Source: CAYQTE01 sp964420285
Lineage (GTDB): Bacteria; Planctomycetota; Phycisphaerae; Tepidisphaerales; Tepidisphaeraceae
Length of the DNA stretch: 64,000 bases
Direction of reading: 5' to 3'
Assembly (NCBI GenBank): GCA_964420285.1
Contig: CAYQTE010000019.1
Location: forward strand, 13,244 to 77,243
Shown: piece after piece, positions 53,988 to 63,254 of the stretch
Layout: the number at the start of each line of letters is the position of its first letter
Numbering within the stretch: position 1 is the first letter of the stretch
Made by a program: the position numbers and the translations under genes
Notes under the pieces: generated by a model
Told to the model about the DNA's origin: nothing
Database searches by the model: none
What the model saw: only the letters and a program-made list of their open reading frames with translations

Positions 53988-54045
53988 AGTCCGCACTGCG
54001 GACCACGATTGTAAGGAATACAGGCGAATGTCCGCAGTGCGGACC

Positions 54046-55026
54046 CTACAAACAATTCATCTTCCTGCGGCGCATGGCAAGAAGCGAGAACACGGCGGCC
54101 GCCATCAACAGCCCGCCCGATGGCTCAGGGACCATGATCGACGTGATCTCCGGCTGATACGCAGCCAGATCGATGGGGTCCATTCCGTCGCCGAACATGG
54201 CGGTATTGGCGGGCTGATTGATGTAGGTGTCAACGTAGGCATTGAGCGCGACCAGCGTGTTGTCGGATTCGAAAATGCCGCCGCCGGAATCGCCCGCCGT
54301 GGCCATCCCTTCCTCGGACGTCCCGCCGCTGGCCAGGTAATCGGCAAGGCTGTCGTAGAAATCGGCGTACAAGCACGTTGTGGCGCCGTTGCCGATGTTC
54401 TGAGTCGAGGTTGTCTGGCCAGTGACGGGATCAAGCGCCGTCAGATTGGTTCCCCAGCGTTTGATCTGGGCGCTGGGGTCGTATCCAAATCCGCCGGCGT
54501 TGGCATCAGACGGATTGGCGACGACCGTCCAGGTCGGATTGTTCGGGTCGCCGGTGACCGCGTAATACGTCGGCTGCGCGTTGCGCTGGCTGTGGCCGTA
54601 GCCGACCATGTAGATGCTTGTTCCGGCCGCTGGCGTCGACGATGCGATGTTCAGCGGCGTCAGCGCCGGCGCAGTTGCCAGTTGAAACATCTGCAGGTCC
54701 ACATCCTGCGACGTGTTGGGATCGGTCAGGCGAACGACATTGCCATTGCACAAATAGGTGCCGTAGCCGTCGATAGTAAACGAGGAGCCCGTAACGATGC
54801 CGCCGATGTGGTCCGCCGTGATGACCCAGCCGTTGCCCAGATAGGTTCCGCTGGCCGAATCGACCGTGCCGACGTAATTCCAACCGTTGGGCATCGACCC
54901 CTGGGTGGCATCCTGCGTGCCGTCACCCGGCCCCACGAGGATGGCATGAGCGGCCTTGGGCATGGCCAAGACAAGAATGCCGAGAACCGCCCCACAGGTT
55001 TTTCCGAGCGAGCATTGGACTGGCAT
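54046..55026 (-). CDS. PEP-CTERM trypsin-like serine protease-like protein
   Basis: 326 residues from ATG 55026, directly behind GGAGG. Signal peptide (CGAVLGILVLAMPKAAHA-IL). A chymotrypsin-type fold is suggested by VITADHIGG (His), SQDVDLQMFQL (Asp) and MATAGDSGGGIFE (Ser), the complete H-D-S triad. The C-terminus is a PEP-CTERM signal: VPEPSGGLLMAAAVFSLLAMRRRK, with VPEP, one helix and a basic tail. Such proteins are sorted by exosortase to the envelope or exopolysaccharide. The protease activity is inferred. It is convergent with the GH2 gene. Confidence 0.88.
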   Translation of the reverse strand: MPVQCSLGKTCGAVLGILVLAMPKAAHAILVGPGDGTQDATQGSMPNGWNYVGTVDSASGTYLGNGWVITADHIGGIVTGSSFTIDGYGTYLCNGNVVRLTDPNTSQDVDLQMFQLATAPALTPLNIASSTPAAGTSIYMVGYGHSQRNAQPTYYAVTGDPNNPTWTVVANPSDANAGGFGYDPSAQIKRWGTNLTALDPVTGQTTSTQNIGNGATTCLYADFYDSLADYLASGGTSEEGMATAGDSGGGIFESDNTLVALNAYVDTYINQPANTAMFGDGMDPIDLAAYQPEITSIMVPEPSGGLLMAAAVFSLLAMRRRKMNCL

Positions 55027-55688
55027 CTTTTGCCTCCGATTGAAGGAATGCGTCCGCAAGTTGTGTGCCGCGAGCCTCCGCGCCGTGGACAATGAACCTA
55101 ACTTCCGATCCTCAAAGATATTAGCAAAATGCCGCATATTCCCGTGTCGGACAAATGGACAACCGCCGACCTACCACGATGGCAGGTCGACGCCAGCGCA
55201 CGACCGAACGCATCCGCTTGTCCAATAGCAACTTGGATGCAAAACCCACCGCCTTGGTGCGCACACCCACCAAAACGGCGGGCGCAGCCTGCCACCATAC
55301 CGGTTCGTTCAGTCAATCGACCCAACGGCGGATCACGTTCTGTTCAAGTTATTCCATGTCACACGTGTAACTCTATCTTCTTCTCCTGCAATGAATTCCG
55401 AGACTGTCGCACCCGCCGTCCCCTGGCCCGAATTCGCGTTGTGCGGCTGCCCAGCCCAACCGAACTGGACCGCGACATCAAACCAACATCAAAACTCCCA
55501 ATAGGATCAAGCAATATCAATGCCACAACGGCCGCAATGCACACACACTTCACACGACAGGCCAACAACGTCACGGTTGCTATTCGGCAGCTCTCGCCGG
55601 CGGCGGTACAATCGCTCCGCGAGGAATTAGCGGCACAGATGGACTCTCCGCTCAGTTGATCGTCGGCCGAGAGTCGGAAAGGCCAACC
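55027..55688. other. 662-bp intergenic region
   Basis: Divergent regulatory region between the PEP-CTERM gene and the GH115 gene. A 176-codon open frame (55129-55659, plus) has an irregular composition and no ribosome site, so I do not call it. No repeat or operator stands out; GGAAAGG near 55677 is the GH115 ribosome site. Confidence 0.5.
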
Positions 55689-58607
55689 ATGAAGCTCGGT
55701 TATCGATGGACCATCGGCGTTTGCTTCTTGATGGGGGCCGTCCAGACAACCTCGGCTCGCGCGGCGGCAACGGCCGGGCGAGACCTGGTCGATTCGGCAG
55801 ACTCGCCCGGCGCGTTTCGCCTCGCGGCGGGTGGCGCGACGGCCGATGTTTACGTCGATACCCACGATTACAAACTGGCCAACATCACCGCCGGACTGCT
55901 GGCCGATGATATCCAGCGCGTCACCGGCCATCGTCCGGCAATCAAATCGGATACAGCCCAACTCGGCGCCAATGCCATCATCCTCGGCACGCTGGGCCAT
56001 TGCCCGGTCATCGACAAGATGGCGGCCGACGGAACTCTCCACGTCAACCAGATCGCCGGGCAGTGGGAGACATTTGCCTGGGAAATTGTCGATCACCCGC
56101 TGGCCAACGTCGATCGGGCATTGGTAATCGCCGGAAGCGACCGCCGGGCGACAGCATACGGCGTACTCGAGCTGTCCGAGGCGATCGGCGTCTCGCCCTG
56201 GTATTGGTGGGCGGACGTAACGCCTGCCCATCGCGACAATCTGTTCATCCGCCCGCAGCCGATGCGCCAGGGTCCGCCGTCGGTCAAATATCGCGGCTTC
56301 TTCATCAACGACGAGGATTGGGGCCTTCAGCCGTGGGCAGCCAAAACTTTCGAGCCGGATCGGAAGAACATCGGCCCCAGGACCTACGCGAAAGTGTTCG
56401 AACTCCTGCTTCGGCTCAAGGGAAATTACCTCTGGCCGGCCATGCACCCGGTCTCGATGGATTTCGGCCGCATTCCGGAAAACATCACGCTGGCGGACGA
56501 CTGGGGGATCGTCATGGGCGCCAGCCACACCGAGGCGATGAACCGCAACAACGTGCTGTGGCCCACCGAAGGCGTCGGCCCGTGGCGCTACGACACCAAC
56601 CGCGCCAATGTGCTGGCGTATTGGGAGCAGTGGGCGAAACTTCGCGGGCCTTATGAAGCCGTCTGGACGCTGGGAATCCGCGGCGTTCACGATGCGGCGA
56701 TGGAAGGCCCCAGCGACACGCCCGGCCGCATCCGCATCGTCGAGCAGGCGATCGCCGATCAGCGCGACCTGCTCAGGAAATACGTCAATCCCGACCTGTC
56801 CAAAGTGGCGCAACTGTTCTGCCCCTACAAGGAAGTGCTGCCGCTTTATCAGGCCGGGCTCAAGGTGCCCGACGATGTGACCATCCTCTGGACGGAGGAC
56901 AATTTCGGATACATCCGCCAGCTTTCCACGCCCCAGGAACAAAAACGATCCGGCGCCGCGGGCGTTTATTACCACATCAGCTACATGGGCCGGCCGCGAT
57001 CGTATACATGGCTGAACACCACCCCGCCCGGGTTGATCTGGGAGGAAATGACCAAGGCCTACGCCTACGGCGCCGATCGCGCCTGGGTGCTGAACGTGGG
57101 CGATATCAAGCCCGGTGAGATCGGCCTCGATTTCTGGATGAAGCTCGGATGGGATATCAATTCGTACGACCAGAAGACCGTCGGCCAGTTCACAACGGAT
57201 TTCGCGGCCCGGCAATTCGGCCCCACCGATGCCGCCGCCATTGGCGACGTTCTGAACCGATATTACCGGCTCGGCTACGCGCGCAAGCCCGAAGCGATGG
57301 ATTCCGATTCCTTCAGCCTGGTGAATTACGACGAGGCACGGACACGGCTGTCGGAATATCGAAAGCTCGATGACGATGCCCGCGCGATCAGCGATCGGCT
57401 GTCGCCCCGGCAACGCGACGCGTTCTATGAACTGGTGCTCTACCCGGTGAAAATGTGCGATTTGTCGAGCCAGGCGTTTCTCGAATCGGCATACGCACGC
57501 CTGTACGCAAACCAGCAACGCGCCAGCGCCGCGGCGCACCTGGCGAACATGACCCATGCGCTGGCGGATATCACGGCCGAGACGGACTATTTCAACGACG
57601 CGCTCCAGGGCGGAAAGTGGAAATACATCATGACCGCCCAGGGAACGCTGGGAACCTACGGCTACAAATGGCCGACATCGCCTGCGCTGCCGGCGATAAC
57701 CGGACCGGCCCGATTGGGCATCGCCATCGAGGGCCGCGAATCGGCCGCGGCCACCGCGAATCAACTCCCCGAGTTCTGTCCCTGGGGACCAAAGCACTGG
57801 GTGGACGTGTTCAATACCGGCCCTGGCAATATCGATTGGAAGGCCGCGGCATCCGATCCGTGGGTCGTTGTCTCTCCCGCCAGCGGCAACGGTTCCCAAG
57901 ACACGCGCATCACCGTCTCGATCGACTGGTCGAAACGCCCCGCCGGCGCGACATCCCGGTCGAGCATCACATTCAGCGGACCCGGCGGCGATCGCGTATT
58001 GGGAATAACCGCGATCAATCCCGCCAACGGCCCCGACGCATCGACGCCGTTCGCGCAGGTCGCGGCATATGTCTCGATCGACGCGGACCAGTTTTCGCGC
58101 AATACGCCGCAATCCGGCGCGCAGTGGCAGTCCATCGCCGGACTCGGACGGACCAGCGACGCCGTGACCGTCCTGCCGACGACAATGCCGAGTGTGACAG
58201 ACCCGGCCGCACTCGCCGGCAAATCGCCGGAAATCGAATACGATTTCTGGACCACCTCCGCCGGGTCGGCGCAGGTCGCCGCGTACGCTCTGCCCACCCA
58301 TCGCATTCATCCCGGCATGGGCCTGCGCTATGCCATCGCGATCGACGGCGAAACGCCCACGATCATCGACTGCGACGATTCAGCCGTAGCCGGCGGCGAA
58401 TCCAGCGCCCAGTGGCAGAGTGCCGTCGTGCGCGATACCTACATCACCACCACGCCCCACCAACTCACCGCGCCGGGGAAACACACGCTCAAGGTCTGGA
58501 TGGTCGATCCGGGCGTCGTGCTGGAAAAATTCGTGATCGGCCTGGGCGCGGTCGCACCCTCGGAACTTGGCCCGCCGCCTACATTATTCACCCGGAGCAC
58601 ACCATGA
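55689..58607 (+). CDS. GH115 alpha-glucuronidase-like secreted protein
   Basis: 972 residues from ATG 55689 with GGAAAGG upstream. Signal peptide IGVCFLMGAVQTTSARA-AA. GH115 hallmarks: an N-terminal GH20-like domain (ADVYVDTHDYKLANITAGLLADDIQRVTG), VKYRGFFINDEDWGLQPWA, KGNYLWPAMHPVSMDF, WGIVMGASHTEAMNRNN, and VWTLGIRGVHDAAMEGP. The acidic residues in NDEDW and GASHTEAM lie where family catalysis is expected. It removes (4-O-methyl-)glucuronic acid from xylan chains. C-terminal Fn3/jelly-roll-like domain follows. The stop overlaps the next gene's start by 4 bases (ATGA). Confidence 0.93.
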   Translation: MKLGYRWTIGVCFLMGAVQTTSARAAATAGRDLVDSADSPGAFRLAAGGATADVYVDTHDYKLANITAGLLADDIQRVTGHRPAIKSDTAQLGANAIILGTLGHCPVIDKMAADGTLHVNQIAGQWETFAWEIVDHPLANVDRALVIAGSDRRATAYGVLELSEAIGVSPWYWWADVTPAHRDNLFIRPQPMRQGPPSVKYRGFFINDEDWGLQPWAAKTFEPDRKNIGPRTYAKVFELLLRLKGNYLWPAMHPVSMDFGRIPENITLADDWGIVMGASHTEAMNRNNVLWPTEGVGPWRYDTNRANVLAYWEQWAKLRGPYEAVWTLGIRGVHDAAMEGPSDTPGRIRIVEQAIADQRDLLRKYVNPDLSKVAQLFCPYKEVLPLYQAGLKVPDDVTILWTEDNFGYIRQLSTPQEQKRSGAAGVYYHISYMGRPRSYTWLNTTPPGLIWEEMTKAYAYGADRAWVLNVGDIKPGEIGLDFWMKLGWDINSYDQKTVGQFTTDFAARQFGPTDAAAIGDVLNRYYRLGYARKPEAMDSDSFSLVNYDEARTRLSEYRKLDDDARAISDRLSPRQRDAFYELVLYPVKMCDLSSQAFLESAYARLYANQQRASAAAHLANMTHALADITAETDYFNDALQGGKWKYIMTAQGTLGTYGYKWPTSPALPAITGPARLGIAIEGRESAAATANQLPEFCPWGPKHWVDVFNTGPGNIDWKAAASDPWVVVSPASGNGSQDTRITVSIDWSKRPAGATSRSSITFSGPGGDRVLGITAINPANGPDASTPFAQVAAYVSIDADQFSRNTPQSGAQWQSIAGLGRTSDAVTVLPTTMPSVTDPAALAGKSPEIEYDFWTTSAGSAQVAAYALPTHRIHPGMGLRYAIAIDGETPTIIDCDDSAVAGGESSAQWQSAVVRDTYITTTPHQLTAPGKHTLKVWMVDPGVVLEKFVIGLGAVAPSELGPPPTLFTRSTP

Positions 58608-59467
58608 CGGATGATACGGACTCGAACCCCACCGCCGCCAACACGCCGCCGGATTCTTCCGGCAACGGCAACGCAGCCCCCGATGCCCCGCCGCCGCGCC
58701 TGCCGGCGTCGCAAGCTTTCTCGCTGGCGAACGAGACCGCCCTTGTCACCGGCGGCAGCAGCGGCATCGGTCTGGCCATCGCGCGCTGCCTGGCCGAAGC
58801 CGGCGCTCGCGTCGTCATCGCCGCCCGTCGTGAGTCATCTCTCAAGGAGGCGGTTCAGATCATCGGCCACGGGTCGCTCTGGCTGGCTCACGACGTGACG
58901 CTTTTGAAAATGGCCGACCGGCTCGTGCATCGCGCCACCGAGGCGGCCGGCGCTCCGCCCGGCATCCTCGTCAACGCGGCCGGCATTCATCTGCGAAAAT
59001 GGGCCCTGGACACCAGCGACGACGAAATGGCACTGCTGACCAAGACACACTTGCAGGCGGCCTTTGCCTTGTCACGGGCGGTGGCCGGCGGCATGGTCCA
59101 ACGCCAACACGGTTCGATCCTGTTCATCGCGTCGGTCGCGGCGGGCCTCGGCGTTCCGCAATCCGCCGCTTATGCCGCCGCCAAGAGCGCGACGCTCGGC
59201 CTGATGCGCGCCCTGGCCGGCGAATTATCCCCCTCCGGCGTTCGCGTCAACGCCATCGCGCCGGGCTGGATCGACAGCGATGCCACGCGCAATTGGATGA
59301 AGACCGACCGCACCGCCAGCCGTCGCATCCTGCAACGCACCCCCATGCAGAGACTCGGCGCCGGCGACGACGTCGGCTACGCCGCCGTCTATTTGTCCTC
59401 AAAGGCCGCACGATTCGTCACCGGCACCGTCCTGCCCGTCGACGGCGGCGCTGCCATCGGGTTCTGA
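58604..59467 (+). CDS. SDR family oxidoreductase
   Basis: 287 residues from ATG 58604, coupled to the GH115 stop (ATGA). About 40 Pro/Ala/Asn-rich residues precede the enzyme core. The core has TGGSSGIGLAIARCLAEAGA for NAD(P), LVNAAGIH (NAG motif), SVAAGLGVPQSAAYAAAKSA (Ser and Y-x3-K) and RVNAIAPGWIDSDA, ending TGTVLPVDGGAAIGF, all classic. Coenzyme choice is unclear (ARRES after the second strand). Related SDRs reduce 2-keto sugar acids; with GH115 and a glucuronate isomerase-like gene nearby, a role in uronate metabolism (fructuronate or mannonate step) is plausible. Confidence 0.88.
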   Translation: MTDDTDSNPTAANTPPDSSGNGNAAPDAPPPRLPASQAFSLANETALVTGGSSGIGLAIARCLAEAGARVVIAARRESSLKEAVQIIGHGSLWLAHDVTLLKMADRLVHRATEAAGAPPGILVNAAGIHLRKWALDTSDDEMALLTKTHLQAAFALSRAVAGGMVQRQHGSILFIASVAAGLGVPQSAAYAAAKSATLGLMRALAGELSPSGVRVNAIAPGWIDSDATRNWMKTDRTASRRILQRTPMQRLGAGDDVGYAAVYLSSKAARFVTGTVLPVDGGAAIGF

Positions 59468-59528
59468 TCGGGCGCCGCGCCGTTTGTCCGCCGCAAGCGT
59501 GTATAATCCCGCCGCCGTGAAGCCGCCC

Positions 59529-60287
59529 ATGACTTTCATCACCCTCCTTGCGTACGACTATCGCTACGCATTCGACGCCATCGCCTCCTATTACTCCATC
59601 GCCGACCAGATCATCCTCGGCCTCGATCAGGACCGACTCTCCTGGACCCGCCAGCCGTTTCTCATCGATCTGGACGAAGTCCGCGCGTTCATCCGCCGGA
59701 TCGACCCGGCCGGGAAAATCCGCCTCATCGAAGGCAACTTCCACTCCCACGAATATCCCATGGACAACGACACCCAGGAGCGCAACGCCCTGTCCCTCCA
59801 CTGCCCCGCCGGACACTGGATCGTGCAGATCGACTGCGATGAGATTCTGCTCAACGCCGGCCAGTTCGTCGCCTGGCTCGAGCAGGCCGGCGATACATTG
59901 GACCACTCGACCCTCGGCGCCCAGTGGATCACCGTCTTCAAGCAGTTTGGCGATCAGGTTCTGGTGATCTCGCCGGCGTCCGACGGCGCGCCGATCGCCA
60001 CGCGCTCGCCCGGCCAATACGTCAACGCCCGCTGGACGCGCCAGCCGCTGGTCAAATCCCCGCTGAACCTGCTGCACTATTCCTGGGGCCGTACGCCCCA
60101 GGAATTGCGGCAGAAACTGGGCAACTGGAGCCACGCCCGCGATTTCGACACCGAAAACTTCTACCGACGCTGGGACGGCCTCTCCCTGGAAAACTATCAC
60201 CAGTGGCACAACTTCAACCCCTTCAAAGGCCCCCTCTGGCCCGCCCTGGCAATCGCCCGCATCGCCCGCACCCCACCACCGCCGTGA
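59529..60287 (+). CDS. Glycosyltransferase family 2-like protein
   Basis: 252 residues from ATG 59529; GTG 59517 is an alternative and lies 9 bases after a perfect TATAAT (59502-59507). A GT-A type N-terminus has FITLLAYDYRYAFDAIASYYSIADQIILGLDQDRLSW and a central WIVQIDCDEILL, with the D-x-D-like DCDE metal site. A C-terminal half with SPLNLLHYSWGRTPQELRQKL and HQWHNFNPF is typical of a planctomycete GT-like family, not of a named enzyme. It probably adds sugars to an unknown acceptor. No signal peptide. Convergent with the glucuronate isomerase-like gene. Confidence 0.7.
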   Translation: MTFITLLAYDYRYAFDAIASYYSIADQIILGLDQDRLSWTRQPFLIDLDEVRAFIRRIDPAGKIRLIEGNFHSHEYPMDNDTQERNALSLHCPAGHWIVQIDCDEILLNAGQFVAWLEQAGDTLDHSTLGAQWITVFKQFGDQVLVISPASDGAPIATRSPGQYVNARWTRQPLVKSPLNLLHYSWGRTPQELRQKLGNWSHARDFDTENFYRRWDGLSLENYHQWHNFNPFKGPLWPALAIARIARTPPPP

Positions 60288-60298
60288 CAACAAGAGCG

Positions 60299-60385
60299 AC
60301 GCCTTGGCGTCACCGGCCGTGCCATCGCCGCCCCCTCTTGGCGCATTTTCCACCTCGGCGCTCTTGGCGTCTTGGCGGCTTATGC
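60299..60385. repeat. Dispersed TTGGCGTCTTGGCGGC-type repeat
   Basis: The 110 bases between the convergent genes contain TTGGCGTC/TTGGCGC words and TTGGCGTCTTGGCGGCTTA, of the same family as the inverted repeat at 15303-15461. It may serve as a bidirectional terminator. Confidence 0.5.
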
Positions 60386-60396
60386 TCTTCTTGCCC

Positions 60397-61656
60397 TTAC
60401 TTCGCCTTCAGGAAATTCTCGAAGTTGTCCGCGAAATAGGCGCTGACCGTGCGCTGAACTTCCGCCTCCGTCACCGGCCAGCCCGCCGCGGCGATGTCGT
60501 TGAACTTGTCCTTCAGCACCTTGGCGATAATCATCCGGCTGTGGTCCCATTTGTAGATGATCTGTTCCAATACGCGGGCGTCGCTGTGCTGCGGCGTAAA
60601 GCTCGGACCTAGCAACTCCATCCGCATCCGCGTCATCTCCTCGATAATCACCGGATTGTTCAGGAACCACCAGCAGCCGAACAGGAACAGGTTGCGGAAC
60701 TTGCGCGCCGTCACCGCCAGTTCGTGCTGGTTCTCACGGCTGAGCATCGTGATCAGAAACCGGTTATTGGGGTTGGCGGCCAGAATGCGTTCGAGGCTGC
60801 GGATGTCGGCCTTGGCGAGCGAATCGCCCCCGACGCGCAGGGCCGGGTTCACCAGCTTGTTCACGCCGATCATCATCGCCATCGGCAGCCCGCGCTCGCG
60901 GCAGATCGGCAGGATCGCCCCGTCCAGCACCTTGGTCGACGGCGAATCGTCCGGATATTTCCAGCTTGGCGGCAGCGAACAGGCGATGTAAATCGCGCCC
61001 ATGCGGTCCAGCCAGTCGTTCAGGAACCGGCGAATCTCCTTCATCGACTTCTCGCCCAGATCGGCACCGGCCGTGTAGCCCATCGCGCTCAAAGCTCCGG
61101 CCGTGTTCGGCCAGCCGACCAGCAGCGGGTCGATGCGGAGGACGGCCCGCATGCGCGGATCGACGGCCGCCTTCTTCATCCAGCACTCGCGCTCGACCGG
61201 GTCGAACGGATCGTTGGTCATGACGATCGTCCGCACGTTGGCCGTCTTCATCGCCAGATCGATCTGCGCCGCCGGCGACTGGCTCTTGAAGAACGCGCGA
61301 TACGATTTGAGATCCCGGCTGGCCACGTCCAGTTTCAGCCGGCGAAGCACGGTCAGCACCCCGCGGCAGGCCTCGCTGATCGGGGCTCGCTCGAGGAACA
61401 GCGTCTGCCACACATGCTCGGCCTGCTTTTCCTTGGGCATCGCGTAAAAGGCCTCGGCATCAATCGACCCGGCCCGGACCACCTCGCACACCAGATAGTG
61501 GTACGTCAGCAGCTCATCGATCCCATACAGCAGCAGCGACCCAAAGGCCGGCGGATACAGATGCGTGTGCAGATCGACGATCGGCGTGGACCAGACGGCG
61601 TTATCGACCCACTGTGCCACGACGGCGACGGAAGGAACGGTAGGATGATCGGACAT
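60397..61656 (-). CDS. Glucuronate isomerase-like amidohydrolase family protein
   Basis: 419 residues from ATG 61656. The N-terminus VDLHTHLYPPAFGSLLLYGIDELLTYHYLV matches glucuronate isomerase (UxaC, Pfam UxaC) with the D-x-H-x-H metal motif. It continues with VRTIVMTNDPFDPVERE, RAVLRIDPLL, and a C-terminal YFADNFENFLKAK. Glucuronate isomerase converts D-glucuronate to D-fructuronate (and galacturonate to tagaturonate). The protein is shorter than E. coli UxaC (~470 residues) and belongs to a diverged planctomycete branch, so the activity is inferred. GH115 and GH28 enzymes encoded nearby would supply uronic acids. Confidence 0.75.
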   Translation of the reverse strand: MSDHPTVPSVAVVAQWVDNAVWSTPIVDLHTHLYPPAFGSLLLYGIDELLTYHYLVCEVVRAGSIDAEAFYAMPKEKQAEHVWQTLFLERAPISEACRGVLTVLRRLKLDVASRDLKSYRAFFKSQSPAAQIDLAMKTANVRTIVMTNDPFDPVERECWMKKAAVDPRMRAVLRIDPLLVGWPNTAGALSAMGYTAGADLGEKSMKEIRRFLNDWLDRMGAIYIACSLPPSWKYPDDSPSTKVLDGAILPICRERGLPMAMMIGVNKLVNPALRVGGDSLAKADIRSLERILAANPNNRFLITMLSRENQHELAVTARKFRNLFLFGCWWFLNNPVIIEEMTRMRMELLGPSFTPQHSDARVLEQIIYKWDHSRMIIAKVLKDKFNDIAAAGWPVTEAEVQRTVSAYFADNFENFLKAK

Positions 61657-62435
61657 GTCTCGCTCCGGTGTATGCGATAAAAAAGGATCGCCCAGCGCCC
61701 GCGGCGCCGCAACGACGGGCCGTATGATACGACTTTGCCAATGCGCAGTTCAAGTGACAGCCGCGCCGACACCCTGGGCTTCCCCCTCGCCCTGCACCGC
61801 CATTCCCCCAGGCCCTGTACCCCCATTCCCCCTCGCCCTGTACCCAGGGAGAGGGTCGGGGTGAGGGTCTTTTTTCACCTGCTCACCTGCTCACCTGATC
61901 TACTGCTCTTTTCAGGAGGGTCGGGGTGAGGGTTTCTTCACCTGCTCGCCTGCTCACCTGCTCACCTGATCTACTGCTCTTTTCAGGGGGGTCGGGGTGA
62001 GGGTTTGTCTTTCACCTGCTCACCTGCTCGCCTGATCTACTGCTCTTTTCAGGGGGTCAGGGTGAGGGTTTTTTTCACCTGCTCACCTGCTCGCCTGATC
62101 TACGGCTCTTTTCGGAGGGTCGGGGTGAGGGTTTCTTGCCGATGGCCATGATGTTCCAGCCAGGGTGACAGAAGGTGACAGTTTTCGCGTTATTGTCACC
62201 CTCCCACCCCGCGACAAATCCCCGCCCGGCCGCAGTATTCAGGAGCGACACCGCCTTTTTTGGCGTCGTCCCCGCAATTTCGCACGCCGCGCCGCCTCAT
62301 TTCCAACTAACTTATCATGTCCCCTCTAGTTGCTTGGGCAACAATACGACATACGGTGCAAAAACGAACTACGTCCCCGTTCCATTCCCCGCTTCAGTTT
62401 CTACGGCCGCTTGGGTCGCACCGAATCGCCACGTT
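61657..62435. other. 779-bp intergenic region rich in repeats
   Basis: No gene is supported. It includes two copies of CCCCCTCGCCCTG(C/T)ACC at about 61782 and 61829, the tandem array at 61851-62138, and GGTGACAG twice near 62164 and 62174. The final ~250 bases up to the hypothetical gene hold no recognisable element. Frames in this region have low protein-like quality. Confidence 0.7.
61851..62138. repeat. Tandem array, 4 full units of 62-71 bp plus a partial unit
   Basis: Units start at 61851, 61916, 61987, 62053 and 62115 (the last is partial). Each begins with a GAGGGTCGGGGTGAGGGT-like word and then contains T-rich sequence, 2-4 repeats of an 8-base TCACCTGC motif, TGATCTACTGCTCTTTTC, and G-rich sequence. 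Unit lengths of 65, 71, 66 and 62 bases differ mainly in the count of the 8-base motif and in T/G run lengths. The head word resembles one arm of the inverted repeat at 63699-63827. Confidence 0.9.
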
Positions 62436-63254
62436 TCAATTCTTCGGCTCCTCCTCTTCTATCTGTTTGTACTTCTCGACCCCACCGGGGACTTTCGTCC
62501 AGACGACGTCCTGGTCGTCAAGCCTGCCGTCAATACACAAATCCGAACCGTCGATGCGAAACGGTATCACGAAGCGGCTAGAATCCGTGGGGTCGATGTG
62601 CCCGACATAGAAGACGGCGCCCAACCTCTGGGTGTAGACCAGATTTAGACACGCTTCAACGCCCGCACCAAATGCCGGCACACCGCGAGGCGGAGGAGGA
62701 ACTTCTTCCTCCGCCAAGAACGCCCTGTTGACAAGCTTCGGGGATTTCCAGTCGCTTACATCGATTACGGTCTGAATCAAATACGGGAACTTCTGCACGC
62801 CAACCGACACGAGCCTTCGGTGGCCGCCAGGGCTGGTCATCGCATGCAGGAAAAGCGTCGCTTCGGGTTTCGCATTTGGGACGGCGATGCGGAGCAGGTC
62901 CATCCAGAACGACAGATGCCTGCCGGCGTTGTCAACGGCGTTGTAATATCCGTCTGGGCGCGGCCCAGTGAATCGCTGTATGAACTCAGGAGAACTTGTG
63001 GTGGGCGGCGTCGCTTTGAGCAGAAGTGGTGCGCCGTCAAGCTTTCTCCATGCGATCTGGTTCGGCGCCGGCTCATAATCGCAGGCCCTGTAGACGAGGA
63101 CTTCCACGACACACCACGTGTACATGATTGGGCCGAACTGTTGCAGGCAGTAGACCGCCACCGCCGCCACCACCAGCGCCGCGGACCACAAGATGGGGCG
63201 TCGCCGTTTGCGCGGGCGAGGGCTGTAATCAAGCATGTTCCCGTTACGTGGCAT
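62436..63254 (-). CDS. Hypothetical single-pass membrane protein
   Basis: 272 residues from ATG 63254 (ATG 63236 also possible). After a basic start (YSPRPRKRRRP) comes a membrane helix ILWSAALVVAAVAVYCLQQ, and the rest is soluble and extracytoplasmic by the positive-inside rule. Segments FWMDLLRIAVPNAKPEATLFL, SVGVQKFPYLIQTVIDVSDW, FAEEEVPPPP-like and LGAVFYVGHIDPTDSSRFVIPFRIDG suggest a beta-rich domain. The C-terminus is acidic (EEEEPKN). No family is recognised. It sits alone between two repeat-rich stretches. Function unknown. Confidence 0.6.
   Translation of the reverse strand: MPRNGNMLDYSPRPRKRRRPILWSAALVVAAVAVYCLQQFGPIMYTWCVVEVLVYRACDYEPAPNQIAWRKLDGAPLLLKATPPTTSSPEFIQRFTGPRPDGYYNAVDNAGRHLSFWMDLLRIAVPNAKPEATLFLHAMTSPGGHRRLVSVGVQKFPYLIQTVIDVSDWKSPKLVNRAFLAEEEVPPPPRGVPAFGAGVEACLNLVYTQRLGAVFYVGHIDPTDSSRFVIPFRIDGSDLCIDGRLDDQDVVWTKVPGGVEKYKQIEEEEPKN

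Noticed and set aside
51483..53996. An 837-codon frame antisense to GH2
   Set aside because: The opposite GH2 has intact catalytic Glu residues; the antisense protein has shadow composition.
55129..55659. A 176-codon open frame between the PEP-CTERM gene and GH115
   Set aside because: Pro/Arg/Thr-rich translation, no ribosome site, and overlap with the likely promoter region.
55359..58310. A 983-codon frame antisense to GH115
   Set aside because: Same reasoning: GH115 motifs are on the other strand, and the antisense translation shows no domain.
61851..62138. Possible CRISPR array
   Set aside because: The units are repeated throughout; there are no unique spacers of regular length and no cas genes.
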